Shown in pieces: positions 36,574 to 46,057 of a stretch of 64,000 nucleotides of DNA; position 1 is the first letter of the stretch, and the number at the start of each line of letters is the position of its first letter. A program made the translations under genes and the position numbers. Below the pieces are notes generated by a model, which was not told the origin of the DNA, ran no database searches, and saw only the letters and a list, made by a program, of their open reading frames with translations. The stretch lies in NCBI RefSeq assembly GCF_030814475.1, contig NZ_JAUSVF010000002.1, positions 868,001-932,000 on the forward strand, written 5' to 3'. This DNA comes from Pararhizobium capsulatum DSM 1112. Its GTDB lineage: Bacteria; Pseudomonadota; Alphaproteobacteria; Rhizobiales; Rhizobiaceae.

Positions 36574-36748
36574 TCACAGGACGCAACCGGTACGAGCCGT
36601 GATTTTACGGCTCGTAGCCGCCACTCCCCCGTCAGCTTGCTCAGTCGCGCGACGATTAACCTGGCCGTAGGTTTGCTGCTGTAGCGTCATTTTTCGCGAT
36701 GGAGGAGCGATGGTGGCTGCAAAATAGGAACAGAAGACTACGGGCGAG

Positions 36749-37777
36749 GTGCGTGCCCCATCCACGGAGATCACCGAACAAGTCGAGGCGCTTCGCCTTA
36801 CAAGTAACCGCCTTTGTGACGATCCCGTGGATATCCGCGCGGCATTGAAACGTGTTTCGGATCAGCGCGACCTCCTGATGACGCTGATCAACCAGGTTCC
36901 CGACCAGCTTTTCGTAAAAGATCTGGAATCGCGTTTTCTGATTGCCAACGGCGCTGTTGTCGCTGACAAGACATTCATAGCGACAGGCGAAGCAGTGACC
37001 GTCGAGGCGCTGATCGGCAAGACGGACTTCGATCTTTTTGCAGCCCCTATCGCTCAGCAATTCCACGACGCAGAAGTGGAGATCATGCGAAGCGGACATC
37101 CAGTTCTCAGCACGGTCGAGCAGAATGTTTACGCTGACGGCGGCACCAAATGGGTATCTATGACCAAAGCCCCATTGAGAAATGTCAGCGGACAGATCAT
37201 CGGCCTGATCGGCCTTGCGCAGGACGTCACGAAACGCAAGGAAATGGAAGACCAGGCGCGCTTCATGGCGCACCACGATATCCTGACCGGGCTACCGAAC
37301 CGGGGCCTAGTGATCAGCCGTATTGACGAAGCCCTTGCGCAAGCCACTCAAAACGGCAGTTCGGTCGCCGTCGTTTTTCTCGACCTCGACAATTTCAAAT
37401 GGGTCAACGACACCCTCGGACATCAAGCCGGAGACGATGTTTTAAAGACGGCTGCCTCGCGCATCGCCGGCTCTCTTCGTCTATCTGACATCGCCGGGCG
37501 CTTTGGTGGAGACGAATTTGTCATCATCCTGCGAGATCCGCCACGACAATCTGATGGCCTGATCCGTCTGCTGGAGCGCGTTCGCACGCGTGTGGCCGAA
37601 CCATTGCAGCTTGCAGGACAAACCGTATGCGTGACAACAAGTATCGGCGTGGCCCTCCTTGAAACAGATGGAACGACCAGGGACGAGCTTTTGGCGAAGG
37701 CCGATGCGGCCATGTACCGGTCCAAGAGGAATGGCCGGAATACGATCTGTCTGGCCTCCCAGCTGTTGCCGGGTTGA
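36749..37777 (+). CDS. PAS-GGDEF diguanylate cyclase, cytoplasmic
   Basis: 342 residues as the longest open frame from GTG 36749. An N-terminal helix region leads to a PAS domain (about 45-165: NQVPDQLFVKDLESRFLIAN, TKWVSMTKAPLRNVSGQIIG) and then a GGDEF domain (about 175-335) with DILTGLPNR, the active-site RFGGDEFV, and an RLSD inhibitory I-site five residues before it. It should make c-di-GMP. An ATG at 36710 with GGAGGAG close upstream is in the same frame, but a TAG at 36725-36727 stops it after five codons. Translation must therefore start downstream, or the N-terminus is mutated. Confidence 0.88.
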   Translation: MRAPSTEITEQVEALRLTSNRLCDDPVDIRAALKRVSDQRDLLMTLINQVPDQLFVKDLESRFLIANGAVVADKTFIATGEAVTVEALIGKTDFDLFAAPIAQQFHDAEVEIMRSGHPVLSTVEQNVYADGGTKWVSMTKAPLRNVSGQIIGLIGLAQDVTKRKEMEDQARFMAHHDILTGLPNRGLVISRIDEALAQATQNGSSVAVVFLDLDNFKWVNDTLGHQAGDDVLKTAASRIAGSLRLSDIAGRFGGDEFVIILRDPPRQSDGLIRLLERVRTRVAEPLQLAGQTVCVTTSIGVALLETDGTTRDELLAKADAAMYRSKRNGRNTICLASQLLPG

Positions 37778-37871
37778 ATGTAAGCTCTGGACAGAAAACG
37801 GGCGGGTGAGGCACAGCTTGCCCCAGGTCTTGGATGGGCCAATGCGAACGCTCAGTTCAACGCCGATTTCT

Positions 37872-38303
37872 TTACCTCGATATAAATTTGCCCTCGTATC
37901 GCGCGCGAAAATTGCGACGCTCCGCTTCCTGCCTGAAACATATGAAAGTCAGCTCGAGATCGTGAGGACTGTGGTCCCGCCCCAGAATGCTCAAGGTGAT
38001 AACGAATGCGCCCTCATAATTGGCGCTGAGCTGGACCGCGGCAGCGGTAATTTCGCTTGCAGAAAGATCGTGCTTCTCGTTGCGCTCATAGATCGCCCAA
38101 ACCGGGGCCTTTTCCCACACGGACCGCAATTCATCGGCAATGTGCTGTCGGAACGTATCTGCGCTCATGTCACGCGGTCGCGAGAGTGTAAGTTCGCCAT
38201 GGATATCGAGGTAGCCGTCGAAAGCCGGCCCATGCGACAGAGCCCTCTCAAGTCTCGCGAATGCGGTGTTTTCGTCTATGAAGGTGCGAAAGAAGACAGC
38301 CAT
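37872..38303 (-). CDS. Hypothetical protein, about 143 residues
   Basis: It begins MAVFFRTFIDENTAFARLER and is soluble with mixed charge and no signal peptide. Amino-acid composition and GC3 look like a real gene, and GGCGAG precedes ATG 38303. It is not recognised; ELTLSRPRDMSADTFRQHIA and YEGAFVITLSILGRDHSPHD are the most conserved-looking stretches. It lies convergent to the GGDEF gene. It could be a small stress or plant-associated protein of narrow distribution. Confidence 0.55.
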   Translation of the reverse strand: MAVFFRTFIDENTAFARLERALSHGPAFDGYLDIHGELTLSRPRDMSADTFRQHIADELRSVWEKAPVWAIYERNEKHDLSASEITAAAVQLSANYEGAFVITLSILGRDHSPHDLELTFICFRQEAERRNFRARYEGKFISR

Positions 38304-38592
38304 TGTACTCGCCAGATGGACTCGAAACAGGAGGATTGCTCACGCATATACGTGGATAGATCAGGGACAAACAGACCTGTCTCTGATTATTGACTGCAAA
38401 CCTTGCCTCGGCCTGTGCCTCCTCTGATCACCAGGGTTGAGCAACCTACGACACCGATCCGGCCTCCCCCTATGCTGTCACATGAAACATAATTCGCGTT
38501 TCGCGAGACGATGATCAATAGCGATCGACCGGAATGTGATAGACTACCCTCCACGGTTGTGCATCCACATATTCCCTCGGCGGAGGTATCGC
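38304..38592. other. Intergenic region, one hairpin, no gene seen
   Basis: ATCAGGGACA (38360-38369) pairs with TGTCTCTGAT (38378-38387, one G-T wobble), without a clear T-run on either strand. The remainder holds the promoter region of the EAL gene. GTG 38536 opens the EAL frame, but ATG 38593 has the better ribosome-binding site. Confidence 0.4.
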
Positions 38593-40239
38593 ATGCGGTT
38601 ACGGCGCTGGCGCATTATCACTCTCGCAGTGGTTCTAGGGATAGTCGGTGCGGCTCTTCCCGTAGCCGTAATGGCCTGGTTGTCATGGCGGGTTGCGGAA
38701 GAACGAGAACTCGGCATCTTGGACGTCCTGGCCCGAAAGGTTGTCAATCGCGCGGAACTGACGTTCGCGGAATCCTACTACGCGATGGATGTGCTCCAGA
38801 AAAGCGGTCTGGTTCCTTGCTCGAACGACCATATCGCCCGCATGAGGACCGAAACGATCAACGTTCTCTCGATTGAGGAGATCGGATACTTCGAGAACGG
38901 CTTTCTCAAATGCACCTCGTGGGGACCGGCACCAGCCGGGATTGCCCCGCCCAAGGTCGACTATACAGGGCGAAACGGTCTAAAGGTTTCACTCCGGATA
39001 AAGCCGGCTGTGAGCCTCGGCCAACGGATGACCGCCTTGCAGATGGGCAGCTACAATGTCCTGGTGGTTCCTTTGCGCTTCGTGGACGTCTTCATCGACA
39101 ATGGCATAGCGATCACGCTGATGAACGATACCGGGAAAGTCATCAATACGCGTAACGATCCCGACCTGGAGCTCGCTGCAACGCTGGCCCGCGACGAGCG
39201 GCAGCGAGGCCTTGACGAAGGACAGCTTTATACCGTGCTCAAGCGGAATGGTCTCGTCGTGGTCGCAACGGAATCCAAGGCCATCATGACCGCCGAGTTC
39301 CTGAGGCAGATGAAGATTTTCGTCCCCTTCGGCGGATTCATGGCGCTGTTCATCATCGGCATCGTCTACTGGATGTCGAGGGAACGTCTGTCCCCGAAGG
39401 CGGAACTTGATTTGGCGATCAGAAACCGGGAGTTTATCGTCCACTATCAGCCGATCGTGGAACTTGAGACAGGAATCTGTTTCGGGGCGGAAGCTCTGGT
39501 CCGTTGGCTGAGACCAGACGGCACCCTTGTGAGACCTGATCTGTTTATTCCGATTGCGGAGGAGACAGGGCTGATCATGCCCATCACTAATCAGGTGGTC
39601 GAGATTGTCATAGCCGAACTCAAATCGCTGCTCGTCAATGAGCGCACCCTGCACATCGCAATCAACCTTTGTGCGGAAGACATAACAACCGGTCGCATTC
39701 TCGACTTCCTGGACGGCAAGCTGCAGTCCACGGGAATTCATAGGGAACAGATTTGGCTCGAAATAACGGAACGCGGCCTTGTCGATATCGATGCCGCACG
39801 GGTAACCCTTCGCAGGGCGCGGCAGGCGGGACATGCGGTCGCCATCGACGATTTCGGAACGGGTTACTCAAGCCTTCAGTATCTTCAGGGGTTACCCATA
39901 GACGCGCTCAAAATCGACAAATCATTCGTCGATACGATCGGCAAAGACTCAGCGACAAGCTCGGTTATCCTTCACATCATCACAATGTCTCAGGAGCTCG
40001 GATTACTTTCTACCGCAGAAGGTGTCGAAACCGAGGACCAGGCGGCGTTCTTACGGGCGCGCGGCGTCAATTTCGCTCAGGGCTGGCTGTTCTCAAGGCC
40101 GCTTCCCGCCAAGGAATTCATAGGATTTCACAAAAACAACAAGGAGACGTTCGGGGCCGCGCGCGAGATCGTCACATCCGCGGATCTGGAGCCGACACTC
40201 GCAAAACCCATGCACCCCTACGCCGGCAAGACGACTTGA
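38593..40239 (+). CDS. CSS-motif EAL-domain c-di-GMP phosphodiesterase, membrane
   Basis: 548 residues. The first membrane helix (RRWRIITLAVVLGIVGAALP) is followed by a periplasmic CSS-type domain (about 35-240) with a Cys pair (LVPCSNDHIA and FLKCTSWGP), then a second helix (FVPFGGFMALFIIGIVYWMS). The EAL domain (about 280-520) keeps FGAEALVRWL, the Glu/Asn metal motif IAINLCAED, EITERGL and the loop-6 AIDDFGTGYSSLQYLQGLPI. The catalytic residues look intact. GGAGG lies seven bases before ATG 38593. Redox sensing via the disulfide is known for this family. Confidence 0.92.
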   Translation: MRLRRWRIITLAVVLGIVGAALPVAVMAWLSWRVAEERELGILDVLARKVVNRAELTFAESYYAMDVLQKSGLVPCSNDHIARMRTETINVLSIEEIGYFENGFLKCTSWGPAPAGIAPPKVDYTGRNGLKVSLRIKPAVSLGQRMTALQMGSYNVLVVPLRFVDVFIDNGIAITLMNDTGKVINTRNDPDLELAATLARDERQRGLDEGQLYTVLKRNGLVVVATESKAIMTAEFLRQMKIFVPFGGFMALFIIGIVYWMSRERLSPKAELDLAIRNREFIVHYQPIVELETGICFGAEALVRWLRPDGTLVRPDLFIPIAEETGLIMPITNQVVEIVIAELKSLLVNERTLHIAINLCAEDITTGRILDFLDGKLQSTGIHREQIWLEITERGLVDIDAARVTLRRARQAGHAVAIDDFGTGYSSLQYLQGLPIDALKIDKSFVDTIGKDSATSSVILHIITMSQELGLLSTAEGVETEDQAAFLRARGVNFAQGWLFSRPLPAKEFIGFHKNNKETFGAAREIVTSADLEPTLAKPMHPYAGKTT

Positions 40240-40328
40240 GCCACTTGTCCCCAATGCCGGTGAGATCGCTCATCTTGGTTTCACAAACCGCTTAGCCGCA
40301 GGCAACATAACGCCACCGTGGCAGGACC

Positions 40329-41210
40329 TCATTCCTTGGGTTCCATGGCGTCGCGCAGCCCGTCACCTAGGAAATTGACGGCGAGAACCGTAAAAAGGAT
40401 CATCAGCCCCGGGGGGATCGCCAGCCAAGGTGCGACACTGAGCCAGGGAGATGCACTGTTCAGCAGGTTTCCCCAGGTCGGAACCGGTGGCTGAATGCCG
40501 AAGCCCAGAAACGAGAGTGCCGATTCAAGCATGATGGCGCTTCCAACAGCAAGCGTTGCCGCCACGGTGATTGGGCCGATTGCATTCGGCAGGATATGGC
40601 GGAACATCAGGCGTGCGCCTCCCGCTCCGAGCGCACGAGCGGCTTCGACGAATTCGCGTTCTCGCAAAGCGAGGAACTGGCTGCGCACCAGCCGCGCCGT
40701 GCCCATCCAGATCAGCATGCCCACAATCGCCACAAGCAGTGGCGGGCTCGGCCGAAACAGTCCGGAGAGCAAGAGGACCAGCGGCAGTGTCGGGATCGAC
40801 AACATCACGTCGGTGAACCGCATCAGGAGAATATCGGTCCAGCCGCGATAGAAGCCCGACAGCGCACCCACCAAGGTACCGGCAATCGTTGCGATGATCG
40901 CGCCGGCCAGACCAACGGCCAGCGACACGCGTCCGCCATAGATGAGGCGGGTCATGACGTCGCGGCCAAGTTCGTCCGTTCCCAGCCAGTGTTCGCCAGT
41001 CATCGGACCGGGCGAGCCGATCAGGGTGAAGTCCTGGCCGTCAAATGTGTAGGGCGACAGGAATGGCCCGATGATAATGACGACCGCCATCAACAGCAGA
41101 AAGGCAAGACTGGCCACCGCCAGCCGGTGCTTCAGGAAACGCTTGATAACGCGGCGGCCATAGCTCTGTGGCGGGGCGAGCGGAGCCAGTTGCATCGTTG
41201 CATCAGCCAT
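40329..41210 (-). CDS. Dipeptide/oligopeptide-type ABC permease (DppC/OppC family)
   Basis: 293 residues. An N-terminal helix (HRLAVASLAFLLLMAVVIII) precedes the OppC domain with GTDELGRDVMTRLIYGGRVS and the EAA-type loop FVEAARALGAGGARLMFRHI LPN. ATG 41210 overlaps the DppB-type gene by eight bases; AAGGAT lies six bases upstream. It forms the channel with DppB and is the last gene of the unit. Confidence 0.93.
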   Translation of the reverse strand: MADATMQLAPLAPPQSYGRRVIKRFLKHRLAVASLAFLLLMAVVIIIGPFLSPYTFDGQDFTLIGSPGPMTGEHWLGTDELGRDVMTRLIYGGRVSLAVGLAGAIIATIAGTLVGALSGFYRGWTDILLMRFTDVMLSIPTLPLVLLLSGLFRPSPPLLVAIVGMLIWMGTARLVRSQFLALREREFVEAARALGAGGARLMFRHILPNAIGPITVAATLAVGSAIMLESALSFLGFGIQPPVPTWGNLLNSASPWLSVAPWLAIPPGLMILFTVLAVNFLGDGLRDAMEPKE

Positions 41211-42156
41211 AGCGAATCCTTGGGTCGAGAGCGGCGTAGGCCACATCGGCGATGATGTTGGCCATGACGATGCCAACGGACCCCATCATCATCAGGCCCA
41301 TCAGCATGGGATAGTCGCGACCGTCCATGCTCTCCATGAACAGGCGGCCGATACCGGGCCATGCAAACACCGTTTCAGTGATGACGGCACCTGAGATGAC
41401 CGTGGCGAAATCCACCGCTATGACGGTGACGGCCGGGATCATCGCGTTTCGCAATGCGTGCAGAATGATCACGCCCGGCTCGGAGCGGCCCTTGGCATAG
41501 GCTGTGCGGATATAATCCTGATTGAGCACATCGATCATGCCGGAGCGGATAAAACGGCTCCAGCTGGCGATGGTTGCAAGCGACAGCACAGTGGCAGGCA
41601 TGATGATATGGGCGAGCCGATCGAAGAACGATCCATCACCGATAGACTTGTACCCGGCCGATGGAAGCCAGCCGAGCTGCACTGAAAAAAGAAGCTGCAG
41701 CAGCAGCGCCAGCCAGAAAACCGGGGTCGAGATACCGGCGAAAGACAGCAGGGTAAGCCCGCTATCGAGCTTTGATCCACGCCGCGCCGCGCTGATAATT
41801 CCAAGCGGAATAGCCAGCAACAGCGAAATCAGAAGGGCGAGGCCGCCCAACTCGAGGGTTGGCCCCAGTCGCAGGACAATTTCAGTCAGGACGGGACGGC
41901 CGGTGCGGATGGAATAGCCCCAGTCCCCGACGACCATCGATTTAAGCCACATGACGTATTGCACGGGCGCGGGCTTGTCGAGACCGTAGGCCACCGCGAT
42001 CTGCTGCAGAGCTTCCTTACTGACGGCAGGGTTCTCGGCATACATATCCAACGGGCCGCCGGGGGCCAGATGGACGATCGCAAAGAGGATAAGCGAGATG
42101 CCGAGAAGTAGCGGAAGTGCGCCCAACAGACGGCGAAAAACGTAACCGAAACTCAT
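41203..42156 (-). CDS. Dipeptide/oligopeptide-type ABC permease (DppB/OppB family)
   Basis: 317 residues. The start MSFGYVFRRLLGALPLLLGI has the usual OppB N-terminus, with PGGPLDMYAENPAVSKEALQ and the loop DYIRTAYAKGRSEPGVIILH followed by ALRNAMIPAVTVIAVDFATV. Six helices are predicted. The gene lies 106 bp after the binding protein and overlaps the DppC-type gene. Confidence 0.93.
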   Translation of the reverse strand: MSFGYVFRRLLGALPLLLGISLILFAIVHLAPGGPLDMYAENPAVSKEALQQIAVAYGLDKPAPVQYVMWLKSMVVGDWGYSIRTGRPVLTEIVLRLGPTLELGGLALLISLLLAIPLGIISAARRGSKLDSGLTLLSFAGISTPVFWLALLLQLLFSVQLGWLPSAGYKSIGDGSFFDRLAHIIMPATVLSLATIASWSRFIRSGMIDVLNQDYIRTAYAKGRSEPGVIILHALRNAMIPAVTVIAVDFATVISGAVITETVFAWPGIGRLFMESMDGRDYPMLMGLMMMGSVGIVMANIIADVAYAALDPRIRYG

Positions 42157-42262
42157 GCCGCCTCCTGGCTGAAAGTAAGAAGGCGCCCGGTATAGGAACC
42201 GGGCGCTAGAGAGCCGGACGGCGAAAACCGCATCGTTTTTGACATCAAGCTCTGGACGGATC

Positions 42263-43873
42263 TTAACCCATGTACCATTCGGCCGTATGGACGAAATTGG
42301 TCATGTTTGTCGGGTTCGGAACAAAGTTCTTGAGCGACGCGGTCTTGGCGATCAGGGCAACGTTGGTCGTCAGCGGGATCGAGGGTAGGTCTTCCGCCAG
42401 GATTTTCTGGAACTCGATTGCGGCTTCCTTGCGGGCCGCCGGGTCCAGCGTCTTTTCAAACTTCGCCAGTGCCGCATCGAGGCTTGGGTTTGAATAGGAC
42501 TGGCCGTTGTTGGCGCCACCCGTACCCCAGAACACCGAGTAGACCGGGTCGGCCGAGGTGATCCAGCGGCCGTAGATAAGATCGTAGCCGCCCTTGTATC
42601 GCGCTTCGCGATAGGCAACGCCGGTCTGGTTGTTGGCAACGGCCTCGATACCGATCGCCTTCAGCTGGGCGATGATCACCTGCTGGGCCAGCTCGTCGTC
42701 TGCGCGCCCCGCCTGCACCATGAAGGCGTAGGACAGGCGCTCGCCACCCTTTTCGCGAACACCGTCGGAGCCCATGGCATAGCCGGCATCGTCGAGGATC
42801 TTGTTGGCAGCTGCGACGTCGTAGGCGATTTCCGGCGTATTGGGATCATAGAACTCGAACACCGGCACCACCGGCGATTTGATCGGCTCCGGGAACCCGC
42901 CCTGGGCTTTGCTCAGCACCGTGCGGTCGACCGCGGCGGCGATGGCTTTGCGCACGTTGATATCCGCCAGCGACGGGCGCTTGAAGTTGAAATCGAGATG
43001 CTGCCACGAGAGCAGCGGCCCCTTGACGAGCTCGATGCCGGAAATGCCTTCCACCTGCTTGGCCTGGCTGTAGGGCGTTGAAACCACCAGGTTGACTTCG
43101 CCGGACTTCAGCTGGGTAATCAGCGTGTTTGTGTCGGGGATCATCTTGAAGATGATCTTGTCGAGATAGGGCAGAGCATCTCCCTTTTCACTCTTCGCCC
43201 AGTAGTCGTCGAAACGCTCGGTTACCACATACTGGCCGCGCACAAACTCTGTCACCTTGAACGGGCCGGTGCCGACGGGTGTTTCGTTATAGGAGGACGT
43301 GTTCAGGTCGGTGCCTTCAAGCAAGTGCTTGGGGAAGATGCCGAAGGTGAAAAGCGTGGAGGCAAAGGTCGGCAGAATGGAGCTATAGTTTACCACAACC
43401 GTCAGATCGTCCGGTGTTTCAATGCTGGCCACCTCGGCGGATCCGTCCTTGGATTCGGCCGTGAAAGCGGGGTCCTTGACCGCTTCCCAGGTATATTTCA
43501 CGTCAGCCGATGTGAACGGCTTGCCATCGTGCCATTTCACGCCCGGACGGAGCTTGTAGCTTACCTTCATGGTCTTGCCGTCGGCGGCCACGGCGATACC
43601 GCCATTTTCGATGGTTGGTACTTCGGTGGCAAGCACCGGCACGTATTTAGCGTGCTCATCCGGCGCCAGAAGTCCCTCGACAACTGCTGCCTGTGCATCC
43701 CCCAGAAAGCCGGTGGAATAGACATTCATCGTGTCGATCTCGTAGGTCAGCCCCACGGTCAGGGTGCCGCCCTTCTGCTGGGCGAAAGCCGGAAACGCGC
43801 GCATCGTTGCCAAGGTCGCGGTACCTGCAAGCATTGCCTGGAGGGCTGCGCGGCGGGTCAGTTCAAAAGCCAT
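42263..43873 (-). CDS. Peptide/opine-type ABC binding protein (SBP_bac_5), Tat-like signal
   Basis: 536 residues. The N-terminus MAFELTRRAALQAMLAGTAT carries a twin-arginine-like RR motif before the hydrophobic segment. The mature domain is of the DppA/OppA class (YKLRPGVKWHDGKPFTSADV, GTGPFKVTEFVRGQYVVTER, FNFKRPSLADINVRKAIAAA VDR). It probably binds a peptide, opine or amino-acid conjugate. It follows the 2-hydroxyacid dehydrogenase gene by about 80 bp. Confidence 0.92.
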   Translation of the reverse strand: MAFELTRRAALQAMLAGTATLATMRAFPAFAQQKGGTLTVGLTYEIDTMNVYSTGFLGDAQAAVVEGLLAPDEHAKYVPVLATEVPTIENGGIAVAADGKTMKVSYKLRPGVKWHDGKPFTSADVKYTWEAVKDPAFTAESKDGSAEVASIETPDDLTVVVNYSSILPTFASTLFTFGIFPKHLLEGTDLNTSSYNETPVGTGPFKVTEFVRGQYVVTERFDDYWAKSEKGDALPYLDKIIFKMIPDTNTLITQLKSGEVNLVVSTPYSQAKQVEGISGIELVKGPLLSWQHLDFNFKRPSLADINVRKAIAAAVDRTVLSKAQGGFPEPIKSPVVPVFEFYDPNTPEIAYDVAAANKILDDAGYAMGSDGVREKGGERLSYAFMVQAGRADDELAQQVIIAQLKAIGIEAVANNQTGVAYREARYKGGYDLIYGRWITSADPVYSVFWGTGGANNGQSYSNPSLDAALAKFEKTLDPAARKEAAIEFQKILAEDLPSIPLTTNVALIAKTASLKNFVPNPTNMTNFVHTAEWYMG

Positions 43874-43951
43874 GGTTTCGTCCTCTGTTTTGCCCTTGCG
43901 GGCGTTCCCTTTTTCGCCGGTCCTGTTTTTGGATGGCCGGTCTTTGCGTTT

Positions 43952-44881
43952 TCAGTAACCGAGTGTGCGATCGACAATATGCGGCAATTTTTCACCGCGT
44001 TCGAAACGCCGGATGTTTTCAGCCATCTCCGCCACGGCGGCGTGCGCGTGGGTAGGTGCGGCGACATGCGGCGAAAGCAGGACTTTCGGATGTCCCCAGA
44101 GGGGGTCTTCCGTCGGAAGGGGCTCGATGCGAAACACATCGAGAGCCGCGCCGCTGATATGGCCGTCGTCAAGCGCTGCGATCAGATCCGCATCCACGAC
44201 ATGGCCGCCACGGGCACCGTTGATGAAGAAAGCGCCTTTGGCCAGCGCGGCCAGAACGTTTGCGTCCACGACGTTGGCGGTCTCGGCCGTCATGGGCAGA
44301 AGATTAACGAGAATGTCAGCGCCGCGGACGGCGTCCAGGAGCTTCTCACGGCCGGCAAAGCTCTGCGCACCTTCAATCGGACGGCCGGAACGGCTCCAGC
44401 TGCGTGTTTTGAAACCGAAGCGGACGAAATGCTCCGCGACTTGCCCGCCAAGTGCGCCGGCACCCAGTATCGCAACGGTCCGCTCACGGGCCAGCTTCTC
44501 CGGCTGGGGAGCCCATTCCCGTTTTTCCTGAAGATCCTTGTAAATCAGGAGATTGCGGTGCCAAGCCAGAGCCTGGGCCAGAACCCACTCGGACATGCCC
44601 TCGGCCAGCCCATCATCGACGAGGCGAACGATCGGCAGATGCCCGGGCACCTCTCCGCTGGCCAAAAGATGTTCGATCCCGGCATTGAGGCTCAGCACCA
44701 GTTCGAGACCCGGAACAGCCGAAATGACGCCCGGCAAGGGACGGCCCACGACAATATAGGGCACGGGGCCGTCGCCCGGTTTGGGTTGTTCGGTCATGAC
44801 GCTGTGGTCCGGAAGCTCTTTCCGAAACAGGCTTGCCATGTGCTCGGGGTTGCCACGAGAGGCGATAAATATCCGTTTCAT
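43952..44881 (-). CDS. D-2-hydroxyacid dehydrogenase, GhrA-like (glyoxylate/hydroxypyruvate reductase)
   Basis: About 309 residues from MKRIFIASRG; ATG 44893 is four codons upstream. The NAD(P) domain shows VAILGAGALGGQVAEHFVRF and WSRSGRPIEG, which suggests NADPH. Catalytic residues are Arg in FFINGARGGHVVDADLIAAL, Glu in FRIEPLPTEDPLWGHPKV, and His in LLSPHVAAPTH. The length is right for the GhrA subgroup. Genomic position with the peptide-type transporter suggests it reduces a 2-keto acid released from the imported compound. Confidence 0.9.
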   Translation of the reverse strand: MKRIFIASRGNPEHMASLFRKELPDHSVMTEQPKPGDGPVPYIVVGRPLPGVISAVPGLELVLSLNAGIEHLLASGEVPGHLPIVRLVDDGLAEGMSEWVLAQALAWHRNLLIYKDLQEKREWAPQPEKLARERTVAILGAGALGGQVAEHFVRFGFKTRSWSRSGRPIEGAQSFAGREKLLDAVRGADILVNLLPMTAETANVVDANVLAALAKGAFFINGARGGHVVDADLIAALDDGHISGAALDVFRIEPLPTEDPLWGHPKVLLSPHVAAPTHAHAAVAEMAENIRRFERGEKLPHIVDRTLGY

Positions 44882-44988
44882 AGGGCACAGCATGGTGCGT
44901 CATGAAGGTATGTTGCAATGCCCAAAAAAATCCACTTTGCCCGCATTTTAACTCATGCATAAATTTTTGGGTTAGCGGACAAAGAAAT

Positions 44989-45030
44989 GCCCCGAAATGC
45001 CAATTTATTGAGCAATTACGGGGCTTTTTT
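44989..45030. terminator. Hairpin between ATPase and dehydrogenase genes
   Basis: GCCCCG (44989-44994) pairs with CGGGGC (45019-45024), with extra AT pairing inside. A TTTTTT run follows on the plus strand at 45025-45030; on the minus strand the tail is ATTTCTTTG. No plus-strand gene is nearby. It may attenuate minus-strand transcription from the ATPase genes into the dehydrogenase and permease genes. Confidence 0.5.
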
Positions 45031-45073
45031 GCAATTTTTAATCAAAGAAAGATACCGAAGCGAAAAGACTGAT

Positions 45074-46057
45074 CTATTCTCTCAAGTTAAGTTCATCCGC
45101 TCGGAGACAGGCCACGGAGTGACGCTCGCCGCGCTCCTCCAACGGGGGCACGGTCTGCGCGCACTTTTCAATCGCGAAAGGACAACGGGTACGGAAAACG
45201 CATCCAGAGGGAGGGTTGATCGGACTGGGCAAATCGCCTTTCAGGGTGATGCGGCTTCGGCGCACACGCGGGTCGGGCACGGGCGCTGCATCGAGCAACG
45301 CCCGGGTATAGGGGTGGAGAGGTTTCGAATAGAGATCGGCAGCCGTTGCCGTTTCCATGATCTTGCCGAGATACATGACGATGACACGATCACACAGGAA
45401 CTCGATGACGGACAGGTCGTGGCCGATGAACAGGATCGAGAGCCCAAGTTCCTGTCTGAGATCCTGCAACAGATTGATGATTTGCGCCTGGATCGAAACG
45501 TCCAGTGCGGATACCGGCTCGTCGGCGACGATGAATTGCGGATTGACCGCGAGCGCACGGGCGATGCCGATACGTTGCCGTTGCCCCCCGGAAAACTCAT
45601 GCGGGAACCGCGCCGCAGCCGAGCGCGGCAACCCGACCTTTTCCAGGAGGTCACCAACCCGTTCCGGACGGTCTTTTCGGGTGCCAATGTTGTGCAACAG
45701 CAGCGCCTCCCCGATAATCTGCCCCACGCTCATGCGCGGGTTCAGGCTGGCATACGGATCCTGGAAAATGATCTGCATCTGGCTGCGCAGTGCCTTCAGC
45801 TGTGCAGACGCCAGCTCCGTCACTTGGCTCCCGTCGAAGTTGACCGAACCCCCGGTCGGCTCGATCAGCCGCAGTATCGAGCGGCCGAGAGTGGACTTTC
45901 CCGAGCCGGACTCTCCGACCAGGCCCACGACCTCTCCTTTGCCCACCTCGAAGCTGACGCCATCGACGGCACGAATAATGACGCCCGGTTTGAACATCGA
46001 TTTGCCGATCTCGAAATGCACTTTCAGATCGGAAACCTGGAGCAGGGTTTCAGCCAT
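45074..46057 (-). CDS. Oligopeptide-type ABC ATP-binding protein (DppF/OppF family)
   Basis: 327 residues. Walker A is GESGSGKST, the signature is FSGGQRQRIGIARAL, the Walker B region is FIVADEPVSALDVSIQAQII, and the OppD/F C-terminal oligopeptide domain contains INPPSGCVFRTRCPFAIEKC. It overlaps the DppD-type gene by eight bases. The cysteines in CVFRTRCPFAIEKC could hold the [4Fe-4S]-like cluster seen in Dpp/Opp ATPases. Confidence 0.94.
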   Translation of the reverse strand: MAETLLQVSDLKVHFEIGKSMFKPGVIIRAVDGVSFEVGKGEVVGLVGESGSGKSTLGRSILRLIEPTGGSVNFDGSQVTELASAQLKALRSQMQIIFQDPYASLNPRMSVGQIIGEALLLHNIGTRKDRPERVGDLLEKVGLPRSAAARFPHEFSGGQRQRIGIARALAVNPQFIVADEPVSALDVSIQAQIINLLQDLRQELGLSILFIGHDLSVIEFLCDRVIVMYLGKIMETATAADLYSKPLHPYTRALLDAAPVPDPRVRRSRITLKGDLPSPINPPSGCVFRTRCPFAIEKCAQTVPPLEERGERHSVACLRADELNLRE

